Source: Manduca sexta | Lineage: Eukaryota > Arthropoda > Insecta > Lepidoptera > Sphingidae | NCBI RefSeq assembly: GCF_014839805.1 | Contig: NC_051131.1 | Span: forward strand, 15,302,913 to 15,366,912 | Length of the DNA stretch: 64,000 nucleotides | Reading direction: 5' to 3' | Shown here: positions 10,729 to 21,605 of the stretch, piece after piece | Layout: every line of letters starts with the position of its first letter | Numbering within the stretch: the first letter of the stretch is position 1 | Translations under genes and position numbers: made by a program | The notes under the pieces: generated by a model | The model's input: only the letters and a program-made list of their open reading frames with translations | The model's database searches: none | What the model was told of the DNA's origin: nothing

Positions 10729-10857
10729 GAAGCTAAGCTAATTTAGTTTGGCTTAGCTCGCATAGGTGAGAAAATTACCCAAAAAAAATTGTTATAGTTT
10801 ACGTAGTTTGAAAAAATATTAACTATGCGAGCAAGTTAAACTAACTTAACTTAGTTC
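10729..10857. mobile_element. small foldback (MITE-like) element
   Basis: Imperfect inverted arms: 10729-10765 (AGCTAAGCTAATTTAG, then GGCTTAGCTCGCATAG) and 10823-10857 (CTATGCGAGC, then TTAAACTAACTTAACTTAG). They surround an AT-rich centre of about 57 bp. It has no coding capacity. Its family is unknown to me. Confidence 0.65.
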
Positions 10858-11085
10858 TTGGTTTGTTATCCACAACATAAAATAACAATAATATCAGTCC
10901 TGTATTTTAAAAGTATTATATACAATATATAATTTACAAAAATTATAAAAAAATTATCACCCTCCGATAACAAGGATCAACACCCAACCCACCAGTAGTT
11001 AGGGATTCAAAGCGAAGATTCTTGTCACAATGCGTGTCGTGTCCAGCAATACTGCCTTCTGATTCTGGCTTGTAACCTAACGGCT

Positions 11086-12510
11086 AATAGGGGACCGGAC
11101 AAATTTTCAGAAGGTGTTTTAAAATGATCATTGTGGATATAAATAGCCAAGAAAAATAGTATTTTGCACAAATAAAGCTTAAAAAGTACATAAAACCATG
11201 CCTAAATGTTAAATAGCTATAATTCCCGCGCAAACGCTACATTATGTCATTTCGTCTCGTGTGACGTCATACGTGGATAAAGCAACTTGACAAGTCTTGT
11301 CATTTGAACAGTGACTCAATAATGCCAGATTAGGGTTATTTACCCTAGATTTAGGGTAAAACTGAATCAGCAGGGTATTTTTTATGGTAATTTTTGGGGT
11401 AATTCTACGAGTTAAGGTATTAAAGCTATTGTTTCACGGTATTGTAATAAATATTGAGCTTAGAGAAAGATGTTCCCTACAAAAATTGTCGGCCATGAAA
11501 CAATTATAATTTTTATTCAATACAATTTTCGTGTACAGCTAGTTGTTCCTAATAAAATGAGATAATTAAATTAATAATTATTGAAGTGGAAGTGAAGAAA
11601 GAAGTGGCGTCTGCATAGATAAGGATATAGAAAAAAAAGTACCGAAACATTTATGATTGGTTTAAGCGTAAAATTTTAAATTCCAAATAATCCTGGGGTA
11701 AAGAGAAATTATGATCTGGCAACACTGCATAGACCGTGTTAATCTCGGGCAATCTCAGGTTACTGTGTAACAACCAGAATTCTATATAAATAAATATTCT
11801 ATTCCATATCATGTGTCAGCTAAAACATAAATAAATACTTCTCATAACCATAACCTCCTGGGTGTACAAATGATTTAATTAATTGAAATATTCATCGATT
11901 TATTTTAAACTGAAACACTATTTTTATTTACTTACATCAAAGTGATCCTCACAAAACTAAATCGGTGAGTCTGCAGACATTCCGTCGTAGGTTCGTCTTG
12001 CTAACTGCAACCACTTTATTCGTATATCTGCTTTTCGTGGTACATCAATAAATAATTTGTTTGGTAAAGATATAGAAGTATTATTACATTCAGGTACGAC
12101 GCACCAACGATATTTTTTGCGGTCCATTATGATTAACGATTAAACAATCTGTAAACGTTAAGTTGGAAGATAGTAACAACGTCCCGTATAAATTAATATT
12201 AATTATTAGAGCAGTTCTGTGTCAAAAAACACCTTTAAAGCATTAAAATAACACAACGCGGTATGACATCCAGATGACGTCTGTTTGTTTACATTTTACC
12301 CACGTGTGACGTCATGCGCCGTGATTGGTGTTTCATTTGCCGTAAAGAATAGATTAAAAATATTATAATTATTGTATTTTATTTATTGATTTAAAAATAC
12401 AAATCACAACTCTTTTACAAAAACAAATATGAGATAATATTTTTAATATTACAAACTTTACTTTAAACTGAATTTCAGATTTTTTGGTAATACCTGTCCG
12501 GTCCCCTATT
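11086..12510 (-). mobile_element. non-autonomous THAP-type DNA transposon, 1.4 kb
   Basis: The 1425-bp element is bounded by perfect 16-bp terminal inverted repeats, AATAGGGGACCGGACA (11086-11101) and its complement (12495-12510). If the first and last four bases are flanking, the ends are GGGG/CCCC next to TA. Subterminal TGACGTCA palindromes (11262-11269 and 12307-12314) lie within a further inverted stretch of about 20 bp. On the minus strand a THAP zinc-finger exon starts about 380 bp from the right end, where a transposase N-terminus is expected. No DDE or RNase-H-like catalytic frame is left, so this is an internally deleted or eroded copy. THAP domains occur in P-element and Kolobok transposases; the assignment between these is not resolved because no clear target duplication was found. 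Confidence 0.8.
11936..12127 (-). pseudogene. THAP zinc-finger exon of a transposase, with a stop
   Basis: From ATG at 12127 the minus strand encodes 64 codons ending exactly at a consensus donor GTAAGT (11935-11930). The C2CH pattern is complete: Cys9-x4-Cys14, then Cys59-x2-His62, followed by the typical Phe63 (FCEDHF). A conserved Pro30 (DVPR) and Trp39 (KWLQLARR) fall where THAP domains have them. THAP domains bind DNA and, in transposases, recognise the element ends. Codon 57 is TAG (11959-11957), so the frame is dead as it stands. The sequence after the donor shows no matching downstream catalytic exon. I regard the family call as firm and the pseudogene status as firm for this copy. 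Confidence 0.85.
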
Positions 12511-12587
12511 GAGAGTTTCTGCAGTACATAGTCATGTCATTGGCTACAATGCTCATCAAACTGTAATTAGAAATAGACAAAACCAAA

Positions 12588-12908
12588 GCGGCGATATCTT
12601 AGTTGGTTGTGGAACGGACTGCTGAGACGAATGGCCGCAGTTTTAAAACCCAAGGGCACTCTGGATTTTCTAAAAAATATATGTGTATTCTTTGCTAATT
12701 ATCGCTTGCTTCAACGGTGAAGGATGACATCGTGAGGAAACTTGCATACCTAAGAAGTTGTCTATAGGAATTTTGAAGGTGTGTGAAGCTTGCCTATCCG
12801 CACCAGGCCAGCGTGTTGGACTAAGGCCTAATCCCGCTGAGTAGTAGAGGACGCCTGTGTCCAGCTGTGGGACAGTATATAATACAGGGCTGATATTATA
12901 TTATTATA
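12588..12908 (+). mobile_element. SINE-A, plus strand, diverged
   Basis: Begins with GCGGCGATATCTTAGTTGG (A-box region), has a degenerate B box (GTTTTAAAACCC near 12636), and ends in ATACAGGGCTGATATTATA. It carries more substitutions than the copies at 9120 and 16084, so it is probably older. Confidence 0.88.
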
Positions 12909-14479
12909 TGTAAAACTATGGTACTTCCAGTAGGACATATAGACTTATATAGAATATTATGGAGTATGTATTAGTTATGTGTTTTATCATTACATAGTTA
13001 GTAGTGCGTATTAACCTACAAACAATGGAATTATAATAATAATGGCCGAGAGAAACAATTAGGTAGCTCCACATGGAATAATAACGAGTAGGTATTTGTA
13101 ATAATATTGTATTAGTACTAATTAATGCAACTGCGTGTGCGTCACAATATACCTTTCTAATTCATATTATTATATATATAATCAATTATATATACCTACT
13201 GTATATGTTAGTTTAGCTTTCTAATAATAAATTGGAAAATACGACTAATAGTTTTTAGATATCGGAACTAGAAACTAGTTAAGAGTAGCAAAAAAGACTT
13301 ATAGAAGAATATTTCAGCAATAACTTATTTCGGGTAAACCGACACGGCGAGCGGATTTTGGCAAATTTTGAAGCTTGCAAGATTTGTTGCAACCCACATA
13401 AAAAACACCATTTAATATTAGTAAAGATTGAATAAAAGACATATTTTATTTAACAAAAAAAAAAAATCAAAACAGTATATAGCTACGAAGTCTAAAGTAC
13501 AATCTCAATGAAATTAAAATGGGACTACCTTGGTGCTATACTTAACCTGAGACGAAAAGAATCATTGAAATCGGACAAACAGTGGAAATTAATCGTTGTA
13601 AATACATAAAGAGTGCAACAAATTATTAACCATTTTAAAGTTGATCAAATTGCAATGAACTTATTTAGACACATCAAGATTGATGTTTTAAATCTCAGAA
13701 ACAAGAATAAATTTACATATTTTCAGTAGCTGTTTCTATAGTCGTTAACTGCAATAAATTTATTTACAACATATAGTTTTTTTTATCTCAAAAACCAGAA
13801 CAAAGTTATAACGAGTAAGGGTTAATGTGTTACACATAAAAATGGCTGAGCAGACATTGTGTAATGACGTTGCATGTCAGTGGACCCGTTTGTCGATCGA
13901 TTTGCTGTGAAGTCGATTGGAAGTGACTCTGGGTCCTGCTCAGCTTAAAGCTAGTGTTCACCAGATACGTAAACAATCTGTCCACTTCACAATTTTTATG
14001 GATAATTTTAACCTCTTAATTCATGGTAATTATTTATTTTATTTAAACTCTTTTTCTAATCTTATGGAAAAGTAAATATACAAAAGAGATTATGAACAAA
14101 CAAGAAATATAAATGGCGGTCTTATAACTATCGGCGATTTCTGCCAGTCTTTGGAAAAATTTAGATAATGGTATAGTGTAAATATTATGGTTGTTGCGGA
14201 ATTATACTACATAATCATATTAAAGGTTGGGATTATATCAAACTATTTTTGTTCATGACGCATTCCGCGTTAAAGTCCAAAAAAAAATTGCATCTGCTTC
14301 CTTAGGGATTTACTTTTGAAATACACATCCTAATTCTTTGTATACTTCATAAGGCGGAACCAAATATCTAACAATAAAAACTTAAACTTGGTTTACTTCT
14401 TTAAGGGTTTACTTTGGATCTTACATGCAAGGATATATAATAAACAAACATTCTTCTTCAGCGTATAAATAAACAAAGA
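12909..14479. other. long AT-rich stretch, no gene seen
   Basis: Only simple AT runs and scattered A tracts are visible. Around 13850-13950 a short inverted pair (CTGAGCAG and CTGCTCAG) encloses about 85 bp of more balanced composition. I cannot assign it. Confidence 0.4.
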
Positions 14480-14705
14480 AGAAACTATACTCGTCAGCTT
14501 TATCCTTACATATTATAAAACAAAGTTCTGCAGCTACGTCTGACTGTCTGAACGCGATATACTCAAAAATTATCAAACGGATTTTTATTTGGTTTTTACG
14601 AATAGACGGAGTGATTCAATAACAAGGTTTAGTTATAATATTTATTAATGTTTTTTACAATAGAAAATCTCTATAACCCGTGCAAATCCGGGGCAGGTTG
14701 CTATA
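14480..14705 (+). repeat. Rep-K, LINE-tail-like
   Basis: Contains AAACAAAGTTCTGCAGC, CTGACTGTCTGAACGCGATA, AACGGATTTTTATTTGG, AGAGTGATTCAATAA-like and CCCGTGCAAATCCGGGGCAGG in order. I recall this arrangement from degenerate lepidopteran LINE 3' ends. No coding frame is left. Confidence 0.65.
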
Positions 14706-15057
14706 TTCAAATAAAACATCAGAAAATCGAAGCCACAGATACTAATGATATCGTAAGTTTACCGGCCGGCAATTTCGTCTCGAGTCTAGGCTCTGACTGA
14801 TCCAATGACTTTTGGAAAAGTTTCTTACTGAATCATATTTGCTGATCGGGACAAAGTTATGAGACGTCGCTTGAAGAATTAATTACATGTTATAACTTAA
14901 TGGTATAAGTTGGGAATTTGTGCTTAATATGGTGCTAGACTATTTTATACCTGCTCATGTTTTAGTCAATGTGGGATCTACGCAAAACAATTTTAAGCAT
15001 GTTAAAGAAATTATAATATTTATCACATGTGACAGAGGTCACAAGGAGGACTTAATC

Positions 15058-15314
15058 TATATCGCACCTTTAGAACTAAGGTGAACAAAATAAAAAAAAA
15101 ACTATTTGTGGGAAACGTATGAAAAAGTTTTGAAAACAGTATAAAGGACGACGTATTGGGCGGTCATCGAAAGTGAAAATCTCTGTTTCTATTCTATAAT
15201 TATATTTTTCTCGTTATAGGGTAATAGAAAATGCTTTGGAAGGTAGTTTTTTAACAAAATCAGAAAATATATAAATTTTGAGTTAGGTCACTTTAGTTCT
15301 AAGGATGCGATATA
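15058..15314. mobile_element. MITE with about 28-bp terminal inverted repeats
   Basis: Left arm 15058-15086 starts TATATCGCACC and contains TTAGAACTAAGGTGA. Right arm 15286-15314 is its near-complement, ending GGATGCGATATA. There are a few mismatches. Each arm also contains a small internal palindrome around AGAACTA. The interior is AT-rich and non-coding. Size and form fit a miniature inverted-repeat transposable element, but no target duplication could be fixed. Confidence 0.75.
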
Positions 15315-15317
15315 TTT

Positions 15318-16069
15318 GTGACTAATTTTATTTAAAGACAAGCGGTACATTTCAACTCTTTTCACTTAAAAACATACCGCAAAATCATATTTATAAGTGG
15401 GGTCTAGGGTTATAAAAAGGCACTATTTGTTTAAAACTTTATAAAGAAATCGGATTACCAATAAAACTTGAGCTTTTAAAGTTGAGATAATGCTTGAAAT
15501 AAAGCTGGAATCTAGGTCTCGAAGCTCTTAAATATTATTATATTTGTATGCTGTATTCAACTCTGGATTATTAAGCTGTTGAACAGCTTATCGGGTCACC
15601 TGTTTTCTTTTAACATTATTGGAGCTTTTAAGCTCTATTAATAAGCTAGGCGGCATATTAATTAAGGAAACTGTAGGAAGTTGTTACACCTCTCTTGATA
15701 ATGTTTTTAATTAAGTAATATATGTTATATGCATTGTATTTAAGAGCCTTTGGCGTACCGAGCGACAAGTTGGTTAATAAATCGGAGCCACGGTTTCGAC
15801 AGACAAATATTTGTATAATTTGCAAATATTTGCTTTGTTCGGAATATCGGGTGGCACAAGTCCCTAATTGTAGTTACAGATATCTACGGATTGAGATATT
15901 TTGTAACTAAGTGTCGCATCATCCTAATGTTTCCTGTAGGCAACGGCTCGATGACTCTGTAGATTTTAATTCGTGGGAACGTGTAGTTTGTATGTAGTAT
16001 TGACTTGCAGCTCCTTTTTCCTAAATATCTGGCGTCAAAATTAAGAGCAACTAAAACGCAATAGCCTAT
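15318..16069. other. no feature recognised
   Basis: AT-rich DNA with several AGCTTTTAA-like tracts. The 62-codon frame at 15722-15910 has no support. Confidence 0.4.
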
Positions 16070-16083
16070 ACTAATTATAATAT

Positions 16084-16418
16084 CATAATAATATCAGCCC
16101 TGTATTATATACTGCCCCACTGCTGGGCACGGGCCTACTCTACTACTGAGAGGGATTAGGCCTTAGTCCACCACGCTGGCCTATTGCGGATTGGTAGACT
16201 TCACACACCTTCGAAATTCCTATAGAGAACTTCTCAGATGTGCAGGTTTCCCCACGATGTTATCCTTTACCGTTAATGCGAACGATAATTCACAAAGAAT
16301 AAACACGTTATTTTAGAAAAGTCAGAGGTGTGTGCCCTTGGGATTTGAACCTGCGGACATTCGTCTTGGCAGTCCGTTCCACAACCAACTAGACTATCGC
16401 CGCTTTTTTTACTACTTT
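16084..16418 (-). mobile_element. SINE-A with 14-bp target duplication
   Basis: Full-length copy, head at right, flanked by ACTAATTATAATAT at 16070-16083 and 16419-16432. Its B box (GGTTCAAATCC on the minus strand) is intact. The A box reads TAGTCTAGTTGG. Confidence 0.93.
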
Positions 16419-16847
16419 ACTAATTATAATATTCAGGAATATTAATATTCTGAATAATAAATCAGTGGCGAAAGATATAATTTTCTCTAAGGGAACCCGA
16501 CACAACATGTAAGTAATATAAATAAAAGATGCATAATGAATGATGATACAGATCGTTGTAATGATAATTAGATTTTATATAAATTACGAAAGGGAAGCCG
16601 GCAGGAATCAGGTTTTGTGAAGCCTTCGCCATATATTTAGACTCCCATGTTAGGGAAATAATTATATTATTTAAATAATGGTATATCTTTATCCTCTTAC
16701 GTCTCTTTTCTACTTACATTACGTTGTGCTTTTTAATTTTAGCTCTACTAAATGTTTGTAAATGTCCGTATTATAAAAGTAACTTCTAATTATAATTATT
16801 ATATTCACCTACGGAACTAATAAAATTATTTTGGGTTTTTCTATTCA

Positions 16848-17005
16848 GTATCAGCCCGGAGTCTAGAATATCTGTCCGATATAGCTATAAGTACACCCCC
16901 TATCACATCATGGACAACAGCGAAGTGTGTTCTCTGGTTGCATCTTGGCCTACCCATTCGAGGGTAAAGGCTTGATATATACTCATTATTAAAAAAAATC
17001 ATAGT
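16848..17005 (+). mobile_element. SINE-J, 3' part
   Basis: Shows TATCAGCCCGGAGTCTAGAA, then CCCCCTATCACATCATGG and the TACCCATTCGAGGGTAAAGG end. The tRNA-like head is missing. The 62-codon minus frame here is repeat sequence. Confidence 0.8.
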
Positions 17006-17199
17006 ATTTTCGTAGAACAGTGCGTCCAATAAGAACTTTAAGTTGACACATTATTATTAGTATTAACTACAAAACTAACGCCACGTAAAAGCGTTCGGTA
17101 CAGTCGGCCCATCGATTCCACGCATAAAAGCCGTCGAAGATACAATATTTACAATTTCCCGATTCGTCATAACCTTTCAATTACAGATTTTGAATCTGC

Positions 17200-17265
17200 T
17201 GTCCCGACTAGCTCGTATAGGGTTGTCACTCGACCGGAATTTACGTGCGTTTTCCGGTCATGAAT
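17200..17265 (+). repeat. dispersed GC-rich motif, shared with 6150-6222
   Basis: GGGTTGTCACTCGACCGGAA followed by TTTACGTGCG and TTTTCCGGTC aligns in order with 6168-6210. Two copies are too few to define a family. Confidence 0.45.
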
Positions 17266-18035
17266 GGTAAAAGTTTTTTTTGTTAAATTATTTTAGTGAT
17301 GTATATCCTTTATACAGTTGATGTATTTATTTATTTAAATAGGTATATGAATGATATAACTTTATCCTTTATATATATCTGATGTTTGTTTTATTTATAT
17401 AAGTATATGAACGGTACGAATATTCAAGTCTGAAATACACTTTCCTTAAACTTAAATACAGTGATGAAAAGATGCACGCATTACTCATAGAAAATTATAT
17501 CATATTAGTTTAACCGTAGGTAACTGAATAACTCTCTCTCTCTTCCTGACTAATCTTCCCACATTATGGTAGAGCAGCATTCTTCATATTTACTTCCACT
17601 TCGCCCTATTCATGACGTCATCATCGGAAACATTGTATGCTACCATGTCGCGTTGCAACACATTTGCCCATCTTTATATTTTTTCTCTTTCTAATATAAA
17701 TATGATATAAAAATCCAATTGACATATATTAAAATGAATATTATACATTTTATACCAATCGGTCTAAATTACATATTTTAATTTATTATATTTTGAAAAT
17801 TATGAGTATAAAACATATTTTTATCCAAACAAGTGCTGGCACGAAGTTTTCGCGCATACTGTGAAACCATAACAATAAATAAAGTCAAGTACTTAAACAA
17901 AAGCACTATGTTGAAACACTTCAGTATAACAATTTGAATAGATTCAAATATTTTGTTCACTAAGGAAGAACATTAAACTCAGGGTTTTGGTGGTTTAAAT
18001 GTATCTGAATATTAATATATAATTTCGAATGTATA
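17266..18035. other. no feature recognised
   Basis: AT-rich DNA with a short CT microsatellite at about 17532-17542. The 60-codon frame at 17778-17960 is not supported. Confidence 0.4.
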
Positions 18036-18150
18036 TGAAGTCTACCAATCCGCACTAGTCCAGCGTGGTGGACTAAGACATAAACCCTTTGAGTAGTAGA
18101 GGAGGCCTATGCCAAGCTGTAGGACAGTATATAATATAAGGCTGATATTT
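18036..18150 (+). mobile_element. SINE-A 3' fragment
   Basis: Starts at GAAGTCTACCAATCCGCAC and ends at the GCTGATATT tail. The tRNA head is missing. The right end abuts the Rep-D foldback, which probably inserted into or beside its tail. Confidence 0.8.
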
Positions 18151-18151
18151 A

Positions 18152-18300
18152 AATTAAACTAATTTTCCGGATTCTATCGCGGTTTTTTTGATGAGTCCCC
18201 CCCGTGACCATGAAGGCTGCAAAGTCTTCGAAACGTCGGGAGAAAAATAAAATACAAAAAACCGCGATAGAATCCGGAAAATTAGTTTAATTTCAATGTC
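18152..18300. mobile_element. Rep-D foldback with perfect 37-bp arms
   Basis: 18152-18188 and 18256-18292 are exact complements over 37 bp, containing CCGGATTCTATCGCGG. The 67-nt loop holds the Rep-D core (GTGACCATGAAGGCTGCAAA and CTTCGAAACG). Other Rep-D copies (27258, 41940, 38636) have the core or one flank but not this perfect palindrome. The right flank continues with CAATGTCTAACATTCGCG, shared with 38650-38670 in reverse. Confidence 0.85.
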
Positions 18301-18624
18301 TAACATTCGCGTAAACATAAGAAATCATTAGGCTGATATTTATTATATAAACATTAATTCGCAAAAATAACTTTGTACCCCTTTTTTGGCACATTGCGCG
18401 CACGTAGGAGTGGGAGATTTGACATAATAAAATTTCATATGGATCAGAAACTAAATTTAACGTGAAATATGTATTATAAATAGGTATATTAAATTTGCCC
18501 GCCTGCGTCGTCTCTGCACCACCTCAACGTTAATTGGGAGAGAATGCACATGGGATTAAGTCTACCTGTATACCAAGTGTACAAAGGATAAATAAATAAC
18601 TAAATGCGACGGTCAAATTTCGAC

Positions 18625-18812
18625 TACTCGTGAAAACAAATGTGTGTTTGAATGTTTTCTATGAATCTTAAAACGATTGCACCGATTTTAATATCTTTTT
18701 GGTAGTATTTGGAATAGTTCAGCGGATTATCCTATGAAGCTTTGTAGTGATCGGACTAGCAGAAGTCATCTGGCTACAGATGATTAATACCCATGTGAAG
18801 TCGGGGCGAGGC
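18625..18812 (+). repeat. Rep-K, LINE-tail-like
   Basis: Contains a GATTGCACCGATTTTAATAT block, a TAGTTCAGCGGATTATCCTA-like block and the CATGTGAAGTCGGGGCGAGG end typical of this group. It is followed at once by Rep-B. Confidence 0.6.
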
Positions 18813-18814
18813 CT

Positions 18815-19000
18815 CAGTTTTTTTTTATACAAGCGCGACACAGTGTCCCCACTGCACCTGATGTTAACTGGAGTGGGGTCCAATAGAATGACGACTGACG
18901 AGAAATGATTACCCCTCGCCAGTCGACACAGTTATGTCGGACTGTTCGAACCACATATAAAGGCTGATCCCGGAACGCGACACACTTATGTTTGTTATAA
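18815..19000 (+). repeat. Rep-B, truncated at the right
   Basis: T-run, CACCTGATGTTAACTGGAG, GGGGTCCAATAGAATG, ACTGACGAGAAATGATTACC, GGCTGATCCCGGAACGCGAC. The last third of the repeat is missing. Confidence 0.85.
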
Positions 19001-20745
19001 TAGTCCATTGTTTATTGTAATACCGTGTTTCGCCTGTTATAAAATAATTCCTTGAATAAGATCTGTGTACTTCATGGAATAGAAATTACTCTATATTACG
19101 TTACTCTAAAACATGGTTTAACTTTGTGCCATCATTCAAATACCTAGTGGATTGAGTTAATTTGTAACAAATATTCAAACATCTTCTATAAATTTTCGCA
19201 AAGTAATGTTAGAAAGAAGGATTAATTCATTTTTCCTTTTAAAATGTTGACTGGAAGAGCTGAAACGTGTTTATATAGTTTCCCAGTAAATAACTTTATA
19301 CATTTTTATGAATGGGGTTACAAAATAGTTTCGTACTGCATAATATAATTAAGTACTGTAAAATATCAAGTATTTGTTTCATAAAATTGTGGTGGAATGC
19401 TTTGTTCATATCCAAGTTAAAGAGTGGTCTTTTTGACTGATTACAAATAGAATAAGGAAAATATTTTTAACTAAGTTTGGTTTGCATGTATTATTTTTAT
19501 AGACAAAAGGCATAAAAAAACCTTTACAGATAAAAGTTAGTATCATTTTTCATTGTATCATTTCGGCGTAGAAACAATTTTTTTGCTATCAAGTCCTGTT
19601 GCAGAGTAAGGTTAAAAAAATATATATTCTTAATATTTACATTCGCTTTTAGAATACTAGTAGTTCTTTAAATGAAAACCAAATGAAGAGTACGGTGAAA
19701 CTCACAGTCTACTTAGAGATTACCAGGAATCGGGCGAAATTTCCTTATATTTGCGCTCTAAATATTTAGCCGTTATTAGGTAAGAAGAAACCATACAAAA
19801 TTACCTGTAAACAAAACAGCCAGCCAAATGTAATCTAATTCTGATAATCACAGTTTCATTATAATAAATTCAAGCTAACTGCGGATGAAATATAACAAAC
19901 TACACTTTAATTACAGCGCTTTGTGTACTGAGCAGATCTCCATCCCATTACACTTATTGCAGGAAATTGTATTACTGTAAATAATATGTTTTATACCTAG
20001 ATGTTACTTGCCACATCGCCTATATCACCTTTTAGGTATATGTAAATTTTCTGTTATTAAAAATGAATGTTTTTAAAAATATAAATTCGATGTTCCTCTT
20101 TGGAAAGCTATTTTTAACGACCTATTTAGTGGTCTTTTTATTTTAAAAAAAAATTGACAGGTTGTGTAGTAGCCCTGCTATTGAATAGTTCCATCGAGGT
20201 GGCCGAGCGACAGGTAGCAGATTTGATTTCCGCCGCCGCCCTGCGAGTCTGCACCAATTTCGGCACCTATCTACTTTTGTACGGGCGAGTGTGGCGCCCA
20301 TGGAAATCGAGGTGATTTTCTGTGGAATTCAACGCTAAATCGTGAACAGAGTTCGACATTTTGGTTGATTTTCGTTTTATAATAGTATAACGTATTTGAT
20401 ATAGATATATTTGTGTGGAGAGATTGAAGAAGAAAAGGTAAAAGGAGTAAATGTATGACAATAATAAATTGTGGCAGTATTTTTAAGATTTTAATAACAG
20501 TTTACAATAAATATTCTCGTTTTTACCTCCCATAGTAGTAGCGTAATTAAAGTATACATTCTTCATCGAGGTGATCTCTGTACTACTTTACGATTAGTTC
20601 TTTTATGTATATTATAATAATGGCCAAAGTCCACCGAGACAGCTCATAATTTTTTAAATTGAAAATTAACATGAATATTGTTCGATCTTTTATTTATTCA
20701 TTCTCAAATTGGAAACTGAAGAACTCCAATAGTATCACATCATCT
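19001..20745. other. long AT-rich stretch, no gene seen
   Basis: A small GC patch at 20190-20300 contains GGTGGCCGAGCGAC, which looks like a tRNA-Leu/Ser start. No B box lies at the right distance, so it is not called an RNA gene. The 64-codon frame overlapping it has no motif. Confidence 0.4.
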
Positions 20746-20990
20746 TTTTTTATACGAGTATGGCTAAATGGCTGAACCGCACCTGACGGGAAGTGGAGTG
20801 AGGTCCAAAAGAATGTCGACTGACGACAGATGATCGCCCGTCGACAGTCGACACAATTATGCCGGCCTGTTGGAACCGTATATACACAGGCTAATGCTAG
20901 AACGCAACAGAATTGCGTGGGCCATAATGGCGCATTTTAACACCTCGGGTATCCGAGCAAATATAAAATATTCTACCAAAAGCAAATATC
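20746..20990 (+). repeat. Rep-B, nearly full length
   Basis: T-rich start, CGCACCTGACGGGAAGTGGA, GTCGACTGACGACAGATGAT, GCCGGCCTGTTGGAACC, ATAATGGCGCATTTTAACAC and a final TCTACCAAAAGC. Confidence 0.88.
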
Positions 20991-21354
20991 TATGACTAAA
21001 CCAATATCGATGTTATTTACGATTTTAATTCTGTTCAAATCACATCTAGCAGTTGCTCTACATAGTGCTCCGCTTTATTTGATTACAGGTAGAGAAGTTT
21101 CATCGCTCTACCGACGTATAGCTCAACGTTTCTCCCATTTCGGCTTCACGTTTAACTTAAATTAAATTTAGAACCTCTGAGACAATATGTTACATTTGAA
21201 GTTAAGGTACTATAGATGTTTTGAATTGTGTCTCTTTGAAATTATGCTATCAATACTTTTAATATTGTAAATATTTAAACATGATTTCGGTATATCATTT
21301 TATTTAGCATTGAATGAGAAGATTTATTGATAAATTGATAGCATAGTTTATTAG

Positions 21355-21605
21355 TCAGGTAGACCCAGTAGAATCCGGCATAGTGGCCCACGTAAGTGTC
21401 TAAACCCAGTAAAACCCATAGTGGCCCATGTAAATGTGTCGCGTTCCGGGATCAGCCTGTGGAATGTGTATATCCGATTCCAAAAATCCGGCCTAATTGT
21501 ATGTGCTGTTGAGGAGTAATCATCTTTCATCAGTCAAAATTCTATTGCACCTACTCTGTTTACCATCAGTAGAGTCACCTAACTGTGTCCCTATAAAAAA
21601 GGTAA
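21355..21605 (-). repeat. Rep-B with internal tandem duplication
   Basis: Minus-orientation copy. A segment of about 40 bp is present twice in a row: 21363-21400 and 21404-21440 both run from ACCCAGTA to a GTGGCCCA block and a final GTGTC. The rest follows the Rep-B order to the A-rich end. Confidence 0.85.

Noticed and set aside
17532..17542. CT microsatellite
   Set aside because: Too short to be informative.
20195..20235. Possible tRNA or SINE start (GGTGGCCGAGCGAC)
   Set aside because: Looks like a tRNA-Leu/Ser start, but the next B-box-like sequence is far too close and the acceptor stem does not form.
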